Assembly: GCA_934047225.1 (NCBI GenBank) | Contig: OW203989.1 | Coordinates: 19,753,977 to 19,817,976 of the forward strand | Direction: 5' to 3' | DNA length: 64,000 nucleotides | DNA from: Ypsolopha sequella | Taxonomy: Eukaryota; Arthropoda; Insecta; Lepidoptera; Ypsolophidae | Shown here: positions 33,931 through 44,985 of the stretch, piece after piece | Layout: every line of letters starts with the position of its first letter | Position numbering within the stretch: the stretch's first letter is position 1 | The notes under the pieces: generated by a model | The model's input: only the letters and a program-made list of their open reading frames with translations | Told to the model about the DNA's origin: nothing | Database searches by the model: none | Position numbers and translations under genes: made by a program

Positions 33931-35160
33931 TCACGTGTCATTAAGAGGCATCACGCACAAACCTCCATACAAACGCTAATCCAAAATTGTGAGTGTCTAT
34001 TATTATAATATTTTAGGCTGAGTCAATTATTATTATCTATCTATTATTATCTATTTGTTTAAGTATTTATTATAGTACAACTATAGGTTAATATCTTAAC
34101 GACAAACCCCTAAAATAAGTAAATTTAACAGTTTTTACCAAAAGTGTAGCCGAATGTGCTTTTATTGTCTCAGATAAAATCGAAAAATGAATCTAGTCAA
34201 GTATCGCAAAGATTAATATTCAGTCTTGCCAAAATCATGTTTCTCTTGGAACAAATTTTCAATTTTGCGCCCGCGAAAAAATCGGCACGATTCTACAGTC
34301 TCCGCAAGTTTCATGGAGCGTGCAAATTATAGCGAAATGAAACAGCATGACAATTGGCCGCGCCCACAACTGAGTTGGTCACGTCCTGCTCTTAAACGTA
34401 GGGGCCCCCTAGGGGGTTATAGTGTCATTAAATTAATTTGTTTCCAGAAAATAGCTAAAACTCGGAAAAATTACCTTTATGTTTATTTAGGACATGCCGA
34501 GTCTATGCCGAGTTTATTAATGACGTGCTCAGAAAATTAAACCGCATGCTCTACTGATTATATCTACTGAACCACTTCCATAGAAAAACCTCCAAACAAA
34601 ACGAATTAAAAATTCCCTTCCAATATTTAATATTCCCAAACCTACCATTGTCTATGGGAAAACGAAAAAAATGTTTATTGCAAAAGCCATAAAACAAAAT
34701 CTGTATGATCAGCAGAGCACGGAATTAGGTAGTGTGATTTTTGAATTTGGAACTGAATGTTGATATTTTGGATATACAAGACCAAATTGATTTTAGTGTA
34801 CGTCCGAGTAACTAAAACACAACAGCATCCAGCTTGGAAACAATATTATACAAACAAATCTTTAGCCACACCGTCAATTGACAAACAAAACAGAAATATT
34901 TTGCAGGCAAAAGCAAAAACCCGTTTCAACAAATTTTTCAGGCACAGGGAGTGAATGGATGACAATTTTACATTTTAAATTTTGACAGTTACGTCACAGT
35001 TATGCCTATGGCATAGGTCAATCAGTTTAAGCAGGTTCAATACACAATAAAACAAAGCTGGAACTAAATTTTTAAACATAATATGATACACTAAATATTA
35101 TTTAGAGTGCATTACAAACTAGAAAATATCAATCAGAAACAAATCTAAAGACAAGAATTT
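33931..35160. other. Unclassified sequence
   Basis: No supported gene. The frame at 34226-34540 contains CpG-bearing sequence but no recognisable domain; GGGGCCCCCTAGGGGG at about 34402 is a short palindrome. Confidence 0.35.
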
Positions 35161-35164
35161 GAAA

Positions 35165-35242
35165 AAATTTCCCGGGCCAGGATTCGAACCTGGGACCTGT
35201 TGTTATCAAGACAAGCGAGCTACCAATTGCGCCACAGAGGTT
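35165..35242 (-). repeat. tRNA-derived SINE head
   Basis: On the minus strand: CCTCTGTGGCGCAATTGGTA, then after about 30 bases CAGGTTCGAATCCTGGCCCG with a perfect B-box. D-arm and T-arm look tRNA-like, but the anticodon arm pairs poorly, so this is read as a SINE head or tRNA relic. Same CCTCTGTGGC start as 20402. Confidence 0.6.
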
Positions 35243-36009
35243 CCTACCTAGACCGGCGAATTCTTCCATCATACTTGTCCACTGTTATTTTTGCATCTGC
35301 TTTAGGTAGGTTTTGCAAACCTAACTATAATTACATATTAAAAAACAGATATTCACACTCTAAGCACCGACATACGATAGAGAGCCAAATCCCGATAATA
35401 TCCACATTACCATCAACATAGCACAAATATGTTCTGTAGCACAAGTACATAAATCACGTGTGTGTGGGCACTGAAATATTACATTTCACGTTATGACGTC
35501 AGAATTTTTAAAAAGTTGTATTATAGCTTCCGAAAAAAAGTTTATATCATTATAATTTGTCTGTCTGTCTGTGTGCTTGCGATTCATAGAAAGGATTTAG
35601 ACAGGGTTATTACTAATTCCCATAGCTTGATTCCTTAAAGATTTTTATTTTCATAGAATAGATGCCATTTTAGATAATAGTTTTCATTATTATGGTATAT
35701 AATATAATCATTATTTCTTATGATTGTTTAAACAATTTTCAGATATGGCGTCAGTTGGGGCATTTTAGGCGTTATACTGATTGTGGACCTTTGCCTTGCT
35801 TATAAAATATTCACTTTTTACTTGAATGTGATTTCGCGAGCAAGTTACAGTTTACTTAATAAAAATTTGTACAGTCAACTAAATTTACTGAAACAATGGA
35901 AAACAACTTCAGGCTACTTCTTGATTACTTTGATTACTAGGGAACAAAATACAAATAGAATTCGTTGATTTCACAGTGAAAAAGTCAAAGGAACTTACAT
36001 AAAACTTGT
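35243..36009. other. Unclassified sequence
   Basis: Only a short (TGTC)n at about 35561-35572; nothing else recognised. Confidence 0.35.
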
Positions 36010-36220
36010 TTCAGATCTGATTTCTACTGGGTATTAATATGAAGTTGCGGAAGCCGGAAACTGGCGATAGTACTCCATGGGTCAATCAACTTTTTTACCA
36101 ACACTACTTTTTGAGTCTTTGCCATATTCAACCACAAAATTTACAATTTGACTCTTTTCTTTCCGAAAATAGTTTTGTTCGCTAACTAGACAACATCTTA
36201 ACACTTCGAAATAAATAGTA

Positions 36221-36606
36221 GTTTATGCTACAAGGGCGAAAAGGAATAAATTACGAGGACGATTTAAACACGAGCGTAGCGAGTGTTTTAAACGTAACCG
36301 AGTAATTTATTGCTCTTACGCCGGTGTATCATACTACGTTTTTCAATGCATAGTGAAATACATAAAACAAATATAATCTTGTGAAATTTCAATTATGATT
36401 GTCTCAAAAGGACTGTATCCAGAGCCGTTAAACAGTGGAAAAAAAAGTATAAAATTTATGGTACACAGGAAAGGTTGCAGGTTAGCCAACCATTGTAACT
36501 AAATAAAAAAAATAATAATAATAAAGCCCTAGGGCAAAAAAAACGACTTTCTGTTCAGTTTTGATGCATAAAAAGTGGGCCTTTACGAGCACTTGCATTG
36601 AAAAAT
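36221..36606 (-). repeat. Dispersed repeat TCAATGCAAGTGCTCGTAAA, copy 2
   Basis: Reverse-oriented match to the family listed at 28280. It keeps an extra inner stem ACACGAGCGTAGCGAGTGTT, also seen (inverted) in copy 3. Confidence 0.85.
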
Positions 36607-36656
36607 ATATTAAGACTTCTCTGTAATTCTTAACAAATTTATGGTAACTCATCGGA

Positions 36657-36840
36657 CGAGTTTGTCCCCGAGTTACTATGGAAAAACAGTGTTGTCAACT
36701 GAGTTACCCCTTAGTTTTGCTGAAAATTACAAAATATATATTCATTGCTCTGTTTATCTCATATTTTTATATTGCTTATACTTGTTTTTTGAAAGGAATA
36801 AACAGTGTGGGTACAAAAGTTGTTCAACCCCAACTTCAGA
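36657..36840 (+). repeat. Dispersed repeat shared with 18590-18795
   Basis: See 18590-18795; here it forms part of the right side of the 36010-37015 foldback. Confidence 0.6.
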
Positions 36841-37195
36841 TCACGAAAAAAAATCAGCTGTTCCGTTGAAAAGTAACCGACTTTATAAATGTATAAAACA
36901 AATGATTTTTTTCCTCGATTTCTTTATTTTTTTCACGGAAGGTTGTCCATATATTTGAGTCCTATCGCCAGTTTTAGGCTTCCGTAGCTTCATCTTAACA
37001 AACCCTACTGAAAAATTGGAAAATATTTAGCGTTCACTATTGAGGATCATTTAGACGTAAGTTTTATCACTTTTTTTATTTTAATAGTGATACCTAGGTA
37101 TGCACCTCTTTAAATTTGCTATTTTACGAGTTGGGGTTGTTATATTATAATTTCTGAAATAAGCAAGAGCTTGATCGCAATATAATAAACAAATA

Positions 37196-37334
37196 CGGTG
37201 TAACTACAAAACGGTGTTTAACTTTAGACAGTGTTTAAATCTGTTGCTGTCACTCTTTTACAATATGAAAGAAAAGGCGACAACAACAGATTTAAACACT
37301 GTCTAAAGTTAAACACCGTTTTTTAGTTACACCG
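37196..37334. mobile_element. Young palindromic MITE of 139 bases
   Basis: CGGTGTAACTACAAAACGGT, GTTTAACTTTAGACAGTGTT, TAAATCTGTTG is almost perfectly inverse to CAACAGATTTAAACACTGTC, TAAAGTTAAACACCG, TTTTTTAGTTACACCG; the loop is about 45 bases. The closeness of the arms suggests a recent or constrained hairpin. Confidence 0.85.
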
Positions 37335-37481
37335 ATAGAGCCTAAACACGACTATCCTGGTACCCGGGCACTGTCTCTAAGACCTAGAGACAGAGTCTTA
37401 AGTCCTCATTCCATCACCAACTAGTGACACCAATTATGTTAATTAAAAGCGAGCGCTTTACAAAAACTTTGTCTAGTTTTT

Positions 37482-38356
37482 AGGGTTCCATAGTCAACAA
37501 GGAACCCTTATAGTTTCGCCATATCCGTCCGTCTGTCTATCCGCGGCCTTGCTAAGTGACTCTTATTAATTGTAATTTGACATGGGTATACATATTAATT
37601 ACGTTGAAAAAGTGGTAAAATGCAATCCTGGAAAAAGAAAAATTTTGGCGTGCCTCCCCTACGCGTAAAGTGGGGATGAATTTTTTTTCTCGTCTATCCT
37701 ATAGTGTGGGGTATCGTTGGATAGGTCGTCCAAAAAAACCATTTTGTGGATGCGTGAAAACCATTTTTCGATTCAGGGATCCGTTTGCGAAATATTAAAC
37801 TTTAAAGTGCTAATTTTTGTTAGAGTCAGTGTGTCCCCCCTGCTAAATGACTGTTTTTGTAGTATAAAGTTATATATGACGAAGTTAAAAGGAAAACTAT
37901 CACAGGTTCTTCAGTTACCATCGTCCTATGTGGTCCCATTTTAAGACGTTACCGTGAACTCAATTAATATTTTCATAGTATCAAACAAAAAGCCCTCTTC
38001 TAAGTCTGCATATTGTGACGGGCACCTACGGAACCCTAAACTGTGCGTGGCCCGACCAAAGGGTAACCAACGGGACCCTATTACTAAGACTCCGCTGTCC
38101 GTCTGTATGTCCTTATGTCTGTCCGTCTGTCCGTCTGTCACCAGGCTGTATCTTATGAACCGTGATAGTTAGACTGTTAAAATTGTCACAGATGATGTAT
38201 TTCTGTTGCCACTATAACAACAAATACAAAAAAACAGAATAAAATAAATATTTAAGGGGGCTCCCTTACAATAGACATGTTTTTGCCGTTTGGCACGGAA
38301 CGGAATGGCACGGAACCCCTCTTGCGCGAGTCAGACTCGCACTTGGCCGGTTTTTT
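37482..38356. mobile_element. Longest copy of the CCGGCCAAGTGCGAGTC family
   Basis: Begins TTTAGGGTTCCATAGTCAAC and ends GACTCGCACTTGGCCGGTTT. It contains two GTCCGTCTGTC-type runs (37525 and 38098-38136), CCGTGATAGTTAGACTG and the GGCACGGAAC motifs near the right end. At about 875 bases it is twice as long as the copy at 1114, which lacks 37500-38000. Short frames across it are repeat translations. Confidence 0.7.
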
Positions 38357-38830
38357 CAATTGTTATTTATTTATAAAGCAATTGAAAACTAAAGAAAATA
38401 AATAAACTTATCAAACAAAAATTAATGTAATTTTTCATACTCCTTAAAACTTTCAAAAACAAGATTCTGATCGGTCTCCATAGTTATTTAACATTACCAA
38501 CGAAAAAATGTCACGTTCTAATAAAAAAAATAAAAAAGCAATCGTTAAAAAGTTTGATATTTCTGGAAACTTCAAAACGACTTTTTTCTTTAATCAAGAA
38601 AAATAGTTCAACGTCCTTTCGGTGAAACTGGATTCATTTATTTGGGACCTGGACCTAGTACGTCACTGGTAGAAAGCAATTTGCTAATGGATAGGAAACT
38701 TTCAGATGGCTTTATTTTGCTCGTCGATGTAGACTCGAAAGTGAAAGATAAGCTATTTGTTTAAATTATTGGTTAGGTACTGAACATCAATTTTGATAGA
38801 AAATGTTCTCTGGGTATGTGTAGTTTATAT
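38357..38830. other. Unclassified sequence
   Basis: Nothing recognisable. Confidence 0.35.
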
Positions 38831-39200
38831 TTTTTCAATGCAAGTGCTCGTAAAGGCCCACTTTTCATGCATCAGAACCGAACAGGATGTCGATTATTTT
38901 GCCCTAGGGCTTTATTATTATAATTTTTTATTTATTTACGAGAAGTTGGCTAACCTGCAACCTTTCCTGTGTACCATAAATGTTATACTTTTTTTCCACT
39001 GTTTAACGGCTCTGGATACAGTCCTTTTGAGCCAACCATAATTTAAAGTCCACAAGATTATATTTGTTTTATTTCCTCACACTATGCATTGAAAAACGTA
39101 GTATGATACACGGGCTTAAGAGCAATAAATTACTCGGTTACTTTTAAAACACTCGCTACGCTCGTGTTTTAAATCGTCCTCGTGATTTATTCCTTTTCTT
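38831..39200 (+). repeat. Dispersed repeat TCAATGCAAGTGCTCGTAAA, copy 3
   Basis: Same block order as 28280-28620, plus the AACACTCGCTACGCTCGTGT stem before the end. Confidence 0.85.
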
Positions 39201-39605
39201 TGTCTTTTATCTTTATCGTATTATTACGTTAAGAATAGTGTGCAGCACCACATGTATGACATAAGTTAACCATAGAATGCACGTGCGCACAACTCACCCC
39301 CACACCTACCGCACTACCCCTCCTTTTTTTTGGATAACCATTATTTCTATGAATTTTACGGAAATCTATCGAAATATAATTTCCATTATGCAAGAACAAA
39401 AAAAATAATAATTGTTGTCGTTGACGTTCTTTATGATTTTAGTGATCTTTCAGCTTTGTTTTCTTGATGATTGTCATACTTGTGTCAAATATTGTAATAA
39501 CACAAATTTTATTTCTTAAAATTATTTTGAATTTTGATTTAATATTCTAAACTGTCTTAACACCAGAGCATATTTAACGAAAGGGGTCCTTAACTGGTTC
39601 TTACT
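39201..39605. other. Unclassified sequence
   Basis: Nothing recognisable. Confidence 0.35.
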
Positions 39606-40143
39606 TTTAAGAGGCTATACGAATTTTATTTTTGTCACTGTCACTCCAAGCGAAAAATCGCGCAGTGCGAGAGGGGCGGATTCAGGGCAAAAGGGAAAAG
39701 AGTTGGTTTTATATTTTTATTAAAAAAACTAAAATAGCTAGCAAAATTTCAAATATCAAATCTCTAGATATTGTTGAAACACACCTAATAAAATATGTTT
39801 GAGTTCTGTATATGGTTCCTATTCGTCAAACGAGGAGAAAAAGTGTGTTTGAAGACCTCTTTTCAACAATTATTTCATCGAGGAAAATTTATCCAAATAT
39901 GTTTTCCAATTTCAAAACCCTAGATCATATAGTCAAAATGCATATACCAGAAATCATAGAAATTTATTAAAATTTTTCGTGTATTTCATGAAATACACAG
40001 AAAAGAAAGACCCGTATTTTTTTCGAATATCTCCTTAAAACAGTCAATGAAATGAAATTTTTATAATTATAATGAACCCAGTAATATAATTTTTTATATT
40101 TTTTTTAATTATTAGGGTTAGGTTAAAAGTCGCATCGTAGAAT

Positions 40144-40163
40144 ATATATATATATATATATAT
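40144..40163. repeat. (TA)n microsatellite
   Basis: About ten TA dinucleotides inside the long-TIR element. Confidence 0.9.
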
Positions 40164-40411
40164 CTAGCGACCTTTACGTCCAGTTTACCTAATACCCGCA
40201 TGACACCCACGCAGGGAACAGTATATGTCAAGTTATATTTGCGTGGTCGGGCCAACTTTGCCTTTGTGTTACGTTCTATCGTTGAAATCTAGAAATATTC
40301 CATTACGTCACTTCTTTTTTCGGTAGGTTTGGTTGTTTTGTTTGTAATACGCGTGGGTATTTAACTAACGCCCTATTTTCTACGCTGCGCCGCGTACCTC
40401 AATAAATGCTA

Positions 40412-40800
40412 GTATTAGGTCTTTACATATGAAATTGCCGTTTTCTATAGAGAATTTCAATGAAACTCAATTTTCAGTACTAACTATTTTGCATTTCTTT
40501 TAGGACTGACAAATCTAAATTATGTAGTTTCTTTTGTGTATGAATGAGACAACATTAAGCTAACAGCAATTTTATTTAACTTTTGAAAAGTGTCAGCTGT
40601 AAAAAGTATTACGAATCTTATCATGGAAATGGATGGCATTTAGCACAAGCTATTTCCGAAGATTCAATTTTAAAACAAAAACTAATACGTAGATAATCAA
40701 CTTTCAAACAAAAAACAAATAATCGAAATAGCTTTTGAGTAACAGGAATTATGAACTCATGAATCCGTGAGAAAATTTCGACAATTTCATGGGTAAGCAC
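40412..40800 (+). repeat. Dispersed segment shared with 57350-57925
   Basis: TATTAGGTCTTTACATATGA, ATTGCCGTTTTCTATA, CTCAATTTTCAGTACTAA, AAAAGTGTCAGCTGTAAAAA and TCTTATCATGGAAATGGATG follow one another in both places. The other copy carries a SINE insertion after GGTCTTTA. Confidence 0.75.
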
Positions 40801-41573
40801 ACCAATAATTTCACAAGACGCTCGCGATCGATCTTCCTTTCTATTTTTGTTAAACTTTTATCGCGAATCGATAACAGTAATTTACCCGAGTTTTAGATCG
40901 TTTAGGTCATTATAGGACTCATTACACGTACATAGAGAAAAAAAACAACAAACTACATTATTCACCAAAAACCTCTGAAATCTATGGCAATTCATCTGTT
41001 TGTCAGAATTAAGGGTCGAAGTTTGGAAATCGGGCAAAAACAGGGTTCGGCAAACGAAATAAATACCAATTGCTTCTCTTTAAAATGAAGAATAAGATCA
41101 CTAATAACAAATGCTGTAAATTTTTAAAGTAACTTCAGAAAAATATCAGGAATTTCAAGAAAAACTCTCGAATAGCAATATCGTATCATCACTATTATGA
41201 TTTCATTAGAGACATAACAATGACAAAAATATTTCAAAATCATAATAAAACATCAAACAAAATTATAAAAAAACAGTTTTCAAATACGATTTATAGTTTT
41301 TCCGCACTTCGCAAAAATGTTGCAAAAAATTTCAAAATAACTGAAGTTTTGAGCGAGATAGACAGTTAGAAAATAAAAACGTATTTAAAAATAAGAAAAT
41401 ACAATCTTAATGAAGTTTTGCATTTTGTACCAGACACGAAACGTTACCTTTTAATGTCAATGATGTTTGACGACGAGAATAAAGTCGCGACAAAGGAACA
41501 TTCTCTAATTGTTCAAAAAAAAAACATGACAGAGGCAAAAGGTCATGCTTTTGTCACTAAAATGTATAATATA

Positions 41574-42059
41574 ATGTAATTTACACTTGTCACTTCTTGA
41601 TGTTCAATGATTATTAAGGTGTCTCGAAATTCCACTTTTTTAAATTTCATATTGTAATAGTGGAATTACTTTTAAGCGATGTATAAAAAAAGGCCCAGAT
41701 AAAAAATTAAAAAATATTGGACTACATCTTCCGGCGAATGCTTTCAACTTATTTTTTTTTTTACTTATTCCCTTCTGTAAGCAATTCACCAAAAATAATG
41801 TCATAGAATTCTGTACAGGTCTGAGTTCGTACGAAAAAACAAATCTCGTAAAAATGGTTCAAATGTGAAATTCTTAGCTTCAAAATATTTTTACTATTAC
41901 AATTTGTAATTTGAAATAAGTGGAATTTCTAGGCACCCTAATGATTATGCCAAAAATCATAGGCGCTTTTTGTTACGTTTCTTTTAGAATATTTCGACGA
42001 AGTGCCCCACACCTAATAGTCATTGAACATAAAGAAGTGACAAGTGTAAATCACATTAT
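41574..42059. mobile_element. Two-layer foldback nested in the long-TIR element
   Basis: Outer arms: TTTACACTTGTCACTTCTTG, ATGTTCAATGATTATT against AATAGTCATTGAACATAAAG, AAGTGACAAGTGTAAA. Inner arms: GGTGTCTCGAAATTCCACTT with AAGTGGAATTTCTAGGCACC, and the CATATTGTAATAG/CTATTACAATTTG pair. Between the right inner and outer arms is an unpaired stretch of about 70 bases. Confidence 0.6.
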
Positions 42060-42664
42060 TGTATACTTTTTAGCGACAAATGTTTTGCAGTTTATTAAAC
42101 CATCATTGACTTTTTACTCTTTAGTCTTAAAGTACCTAACTTTATCTTGAAACTGATGCCGATAAATATGGAACATAGCCTATGTCCGAGTTTTACATTT
42201 AAAAGAGTAAAAGATTTGTTTAAGGCGATATGCGAAAAAAAATACGGGTATTTATTTTCTGTGTATTTCATGAGATACACGGAATATTATAATCAGTTTC
42301 TAGTATATGCATTTTGACTATATAATCTAGGGTTTTGAAATTGGAAAACATGTTTGGATAAATTTTCCTCGATAGAAATAATTGTTGAAATGAGGTCTTC
42401 AAACACACTTTCTCTCCTCGTTTGAAGAATAGGAACCATATACAGAACTCAAACATATTTTATAAGGTGTGTTTCAACAATAACTAGAGATTTGATATTT
42501 GAAATTTTGCTAGCTATTTTAGTTTTTTTAATAAAAATATAAAACCAACTTTTTTCCCTATTGCCCTGAATCCGCCCCTCTCGCACTGCGCGATTTTTCG
42601 CTAAGAGTGACAGTGACAAAAATAAAATTCGAATAGTCTCTTAAATCGGTTCTGTAGTTTTAGA

Positions 42665-43155
42665 TCTTACGAGTATCTGCGCAAATGTAATTAATGGCTA
42701 CTAACGAACTACCCGTCCTTAGGGAACAAACTATAGCCTATGTGCAAGTGAAGAGTCTTACATTTACAACACTGAAAGAATTATCAAAATTGGTTCAGTA
42801 GTCATTAACAACCATGTTCCTAGAGAACTGCCTGTCCCCAGGGAACAGTTACAGCCTATGTCCAAGTGATGAGTCAAATTTTTACAACAGTTGAAGAGTT
42901 GTCAAAATCGGTTCAGTTGTTATTAATAACCATGTCCAAAGGGTTCTTGCCCTTCTTTAGGGAATAAAGTATAAGCTATTTCCAAGTGAAGAGCCTTTAA
43001 CAACAGTGAAAGAATGTTCATATTCGGTGGTTATTAATGACCATGTCCCTAGGGAACTGCCGGTCCCCAGGGAGCAAACTATAGCCTATGTCCCAGTAAA
43101 GAGTCTAACCATTACACTAGTGAAAGAAAATTCAAAATCAGTTCAGTATTTCTAG
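42665..43155 (+). repeat. Minisatellite, about 4 units of about 119 bases
   Basis: The unit core AGGGAACAAACTATAGCCTA, TGTCCAAGTGAAGAGTC, ACAACAGTGAAAGAAT, ATCGGTTCAGT and TTATTAATGACCATGTCCC recurs with starts near 42720, 42840, 42960 and 43070 (spacings about 120, 119 and 111). Units differ from one another by scattered changes. Confidence 0.75.
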
Positions 43156-43317
43156 ATATTACCTGCGAGAATATAATATATTTTCCTCCTAAATCTAAAT
43201 GATAGTTTCAAATTTATTCGCGAACTACAAAGTTAGATTGGCTCCTTGACCTCCAACTTTGCTAAAATATCAAAATAATTAATATGTATATCATTTAACA
43301 CATTATTATTTTTAACC

Positions 43318-43480
43318 AGCGGGTCTACCACGTAATTCTGATTTTCATCAGCATCAACTTGAGATTGAAATTTGACGTGCGTGCGACGACGCCCGCCTAA
43401 CATGCCATCTCTTTTGCACGCGTTGAATTTTGCATGCATTTGCTTGAAGTTTATACAAATCAGAATTACGTGGTAGGGCC
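43318..43480. mobile_element. Short foldback element with a shared open frame, copy 2
   Basis: Ends GGGTCTACCACGTAATTCTG and CAGAATTACGTGGTAGGGCC are inverse. The minus strand repeats the frame seen at 8455-8617 (AKFNACKRDGMLGG, RRTHVKFQSQVDADE, NYVVDPL). Confidence 0.7.
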
Positions 43481-43698
43481 GCAGGTTGATTTTTCATTGC
43501 TATCTCTAGCTAGTCTAGACTCTAGAATAACAAATTTCGTATTAAAATTCAATTTGTAAGTGAAGTGCCTTAATCAGTGTGATTTAATTAGTCTCGGAAT
43601 CACTCTCGAAGTTGAAGTTCTTGGAAGCAAGTTTACAGGTGAGAATAATAATCATATAGGGATTACTGATGCATATATTAATTACTCTCACACTCTAT
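43481..43698. other. Unclassified sequence
   Basis: A short CTAG-rich stretch at 43505-43524; otherwise nothing seen. Confidence 0.3.
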
Positions 43699-44028
43699 CA
43701 GGCCCGTAGCCAGGATTGCCTTTGGCGGGGGGGTTAAAACTTCAGAAACACTTGTAATACCCGTCTGTCAAGAGTCAAGTCAAGACCCTTTTTTTCGGGT
43801 CCCCTGAGAGATATCAAGTTGAATTCAAACTACGGCCTCATGATGCTGTAAGAAAATCAAGCTTCTTACTCAAGGAGAAAAAGTTATTGCCCTTTACGTA
43901 ATCAATTTCATACAAATGGCTCACCAAGTAATTACCTATTTTCTATTTTTCATCAAGTTATTAACCACCAACATAATTAGACACTTTGGATACATAGAGT
44001 TTATTGGAATTGTAAGTGTCAAGTTAAG

Positions 44029-44033
44029 CTGGG
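44029..44033. other. Left target-site duplication of the BEL/Pao element
   Basis: CTGGG directly before the 5' LTR, repeated at 50870-50874 after the 3' LTR. A 5-bp duplication is usual for BEL/Pao. Confidence 0.9.
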
Positions 44034-44498
44034 TGTTCGCGCCACTTCTTGTGGCTCTCATACTGCGGGGTAGTTGTGAATTAATATTTTCAACTGTCAT
44101 TTTCGCTGCATCTCCACCCGCTTAGTTTTGGACGCAAATCAATCAGTCGTCAATCAGAAGCCTTTCACGCCGGAGGTATACGCTGATTGTCATTCGACTA
44201 GGTCCTACCTCGACCCTACCGCCCGCCATTTTGAGATCGCACCCGCTGTGCGCCTCATTTTCATCTATTACTATTACGAAGAAGATTAGCCGAGAAGAGC
44301 GCAACCAGGCACGAAGAGGAAGAAGAAAACCATCTTGGAGAACACCAGAGACTTGGTGGCTCAGGCGAAGCGTGGTTTGTGGTGCATGCAGCTCCTTCCC
44401 AAGGTCAGATCTTTCATCTTCGTAATTATTTCTCTTCACTTCCCGCTATTTTTAAAACCTATGGTGATACAAAGCACTGCCGTCATATCGCGTGCTCA
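44034..44498 (+). repeat. 5' LTR of the BEL/Pao element
   Basis: 465 bases with TG...CA ends, matching the 3' LTR base for base as I read it (offset 6,371). A TCAGTC initiator-like motif at 44143-44148 is followed by GGAGG at +28 to +32, close to the downstream promoter element pattern, so this may be the transcription start. No TATA box is evident upstream and no AATAAA was found. Confidence 0.95.
44143..44176 (+). promoter_or_regulatory. Candidate initiator plus downstream element in the LTR
   Basis: TCAGTC with A at 44145 as +1; GGAGG at 44172-44176 fits four of five positions of the RGWYV downstream element at its required distance. Inferred only from motif spacing. Confidence 0.3.
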
Positions 44499-44504
44499 TT
44501 TTTT

Positions 44505-44522
44505 TGGCCATTCGAGCCGGAT
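44505..44522 (+). other. Primer-binding site, tRNA-Tyr-like
   Basis: TGGCCATTCGAGCCGGAT begins six bases (all T) after the 5' LTR. It is complementary at 16 of 18 positions to the 3' end of an insect tRNA-Tyr as I remember it (mismatches at positions 4 and 6). The tRNA sequence of this species might match better. Confidence 0.6.
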
Positions 44523-44985
44523 CTAGATCCATTTTAGGCCCTTTGATCTGCGATCTATAACCATTTTTTGGTATTTCCAACCGCTATCTTCATGTTCTTT
44601 GTCTAAAGAACACGTGAATTCCGCTCTAATTTTCACTCTGCCCGCAGTATTACCCCGCATTCCCGCTCTTATTTGCATTATCTATGCATTAAAACCCCGC
44701 ATTCGTCAAAATATTAGTGATTCCATTTCCTATATACTGGAAATTATAAATTATCTACAGTGAAATACGCCATTCTGTTAATTTATCCGCTGCGATTATA
44801 CCATTTGATCATTTCACAGAAAATAGTATCTGCCTACCTGCTAATTCTTAATATTATCGAGAGGTACTCGTACACAGGTTCGTCCGCCGCCCGTGTTATC
44901 TCTAACTCATTAGCATTATTCTATGTTGTAGTCAGTATAAAACTTTCAATAGTTCTGGTACTTGCCTAACTTTGTACTATATAAC
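44523..44985 (+). other. Untranslated leader of the retrotransposon
   Basis: Between the primer site and the first in-frame ATG; probably holds the packaging signal. Small open frames (for example 44760-44969) have no recognisable content. Confidence 0.6.

Larger units (their letters stand above)
36010..37015. mobile_element. Diverged foldback element interrupted by a dispersed repeat
   Basis: Left GGAAGCCGGAAACTGGCGAT, AGTACT (36048 on) is inverse to right GTCCTATCGCCAGTTTTAGG, CTTCCGTAGCTTCAT (36957 on). TCAATCAACTTTTTTACC (left) is inverse to the 36805 region (GGTACAAAAGTTGTTCAA). The TCAATGCAAGTGC repeat at 36221-36606 lies between the arms. Confidence 0.55.
39606..42646. mobile_element. 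TTAA-flanked non-autonomous element with TIRs of about 430 bases
   Basis: Left arm 39606-40046 is the inverse of right arm about 42220-42646: GAATTTTATTTTTGTCACTG and its inverse at the ends, then CGCAGTGCGAGAGGGGCGGA, AGAGATTTGATATTTGAAAT, AACGAGGAGA and ACCCGTATTTTTTTCG, all paired. Both outer limits are TTAA followed by GAGRCTAT or its inverse, so a piggyBac-like TTAA target is possible, though the ends do not show a clear CCC-type start. The 2.1-kb interior has no transposase. It contains a (TA)n run (40144-40163), a dispersed segment (40415-40800) and a nested foldback (41574-42059). Confidence 0.65.

Noticed and set aside
42665..43155. CRISPR-like array
   Set aside because: The repeats are 119 bases, diverged and without unique spacers; a minisatellite in a eukaryotic genome.
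44143..44439. 98-codon minus-strand frame in both LTRs (also 50514-50810)
   Set aside because: Identical because the LTRs are identical; no domain, and it overlaps LTR control sequence.
44962..44985. Eight-codon upstream extension of Gag-Pol
   Set aside because: The frame is open but starts with TTG; no ATG occurs before 44986, so the ATG at 44986 is taken as the start.
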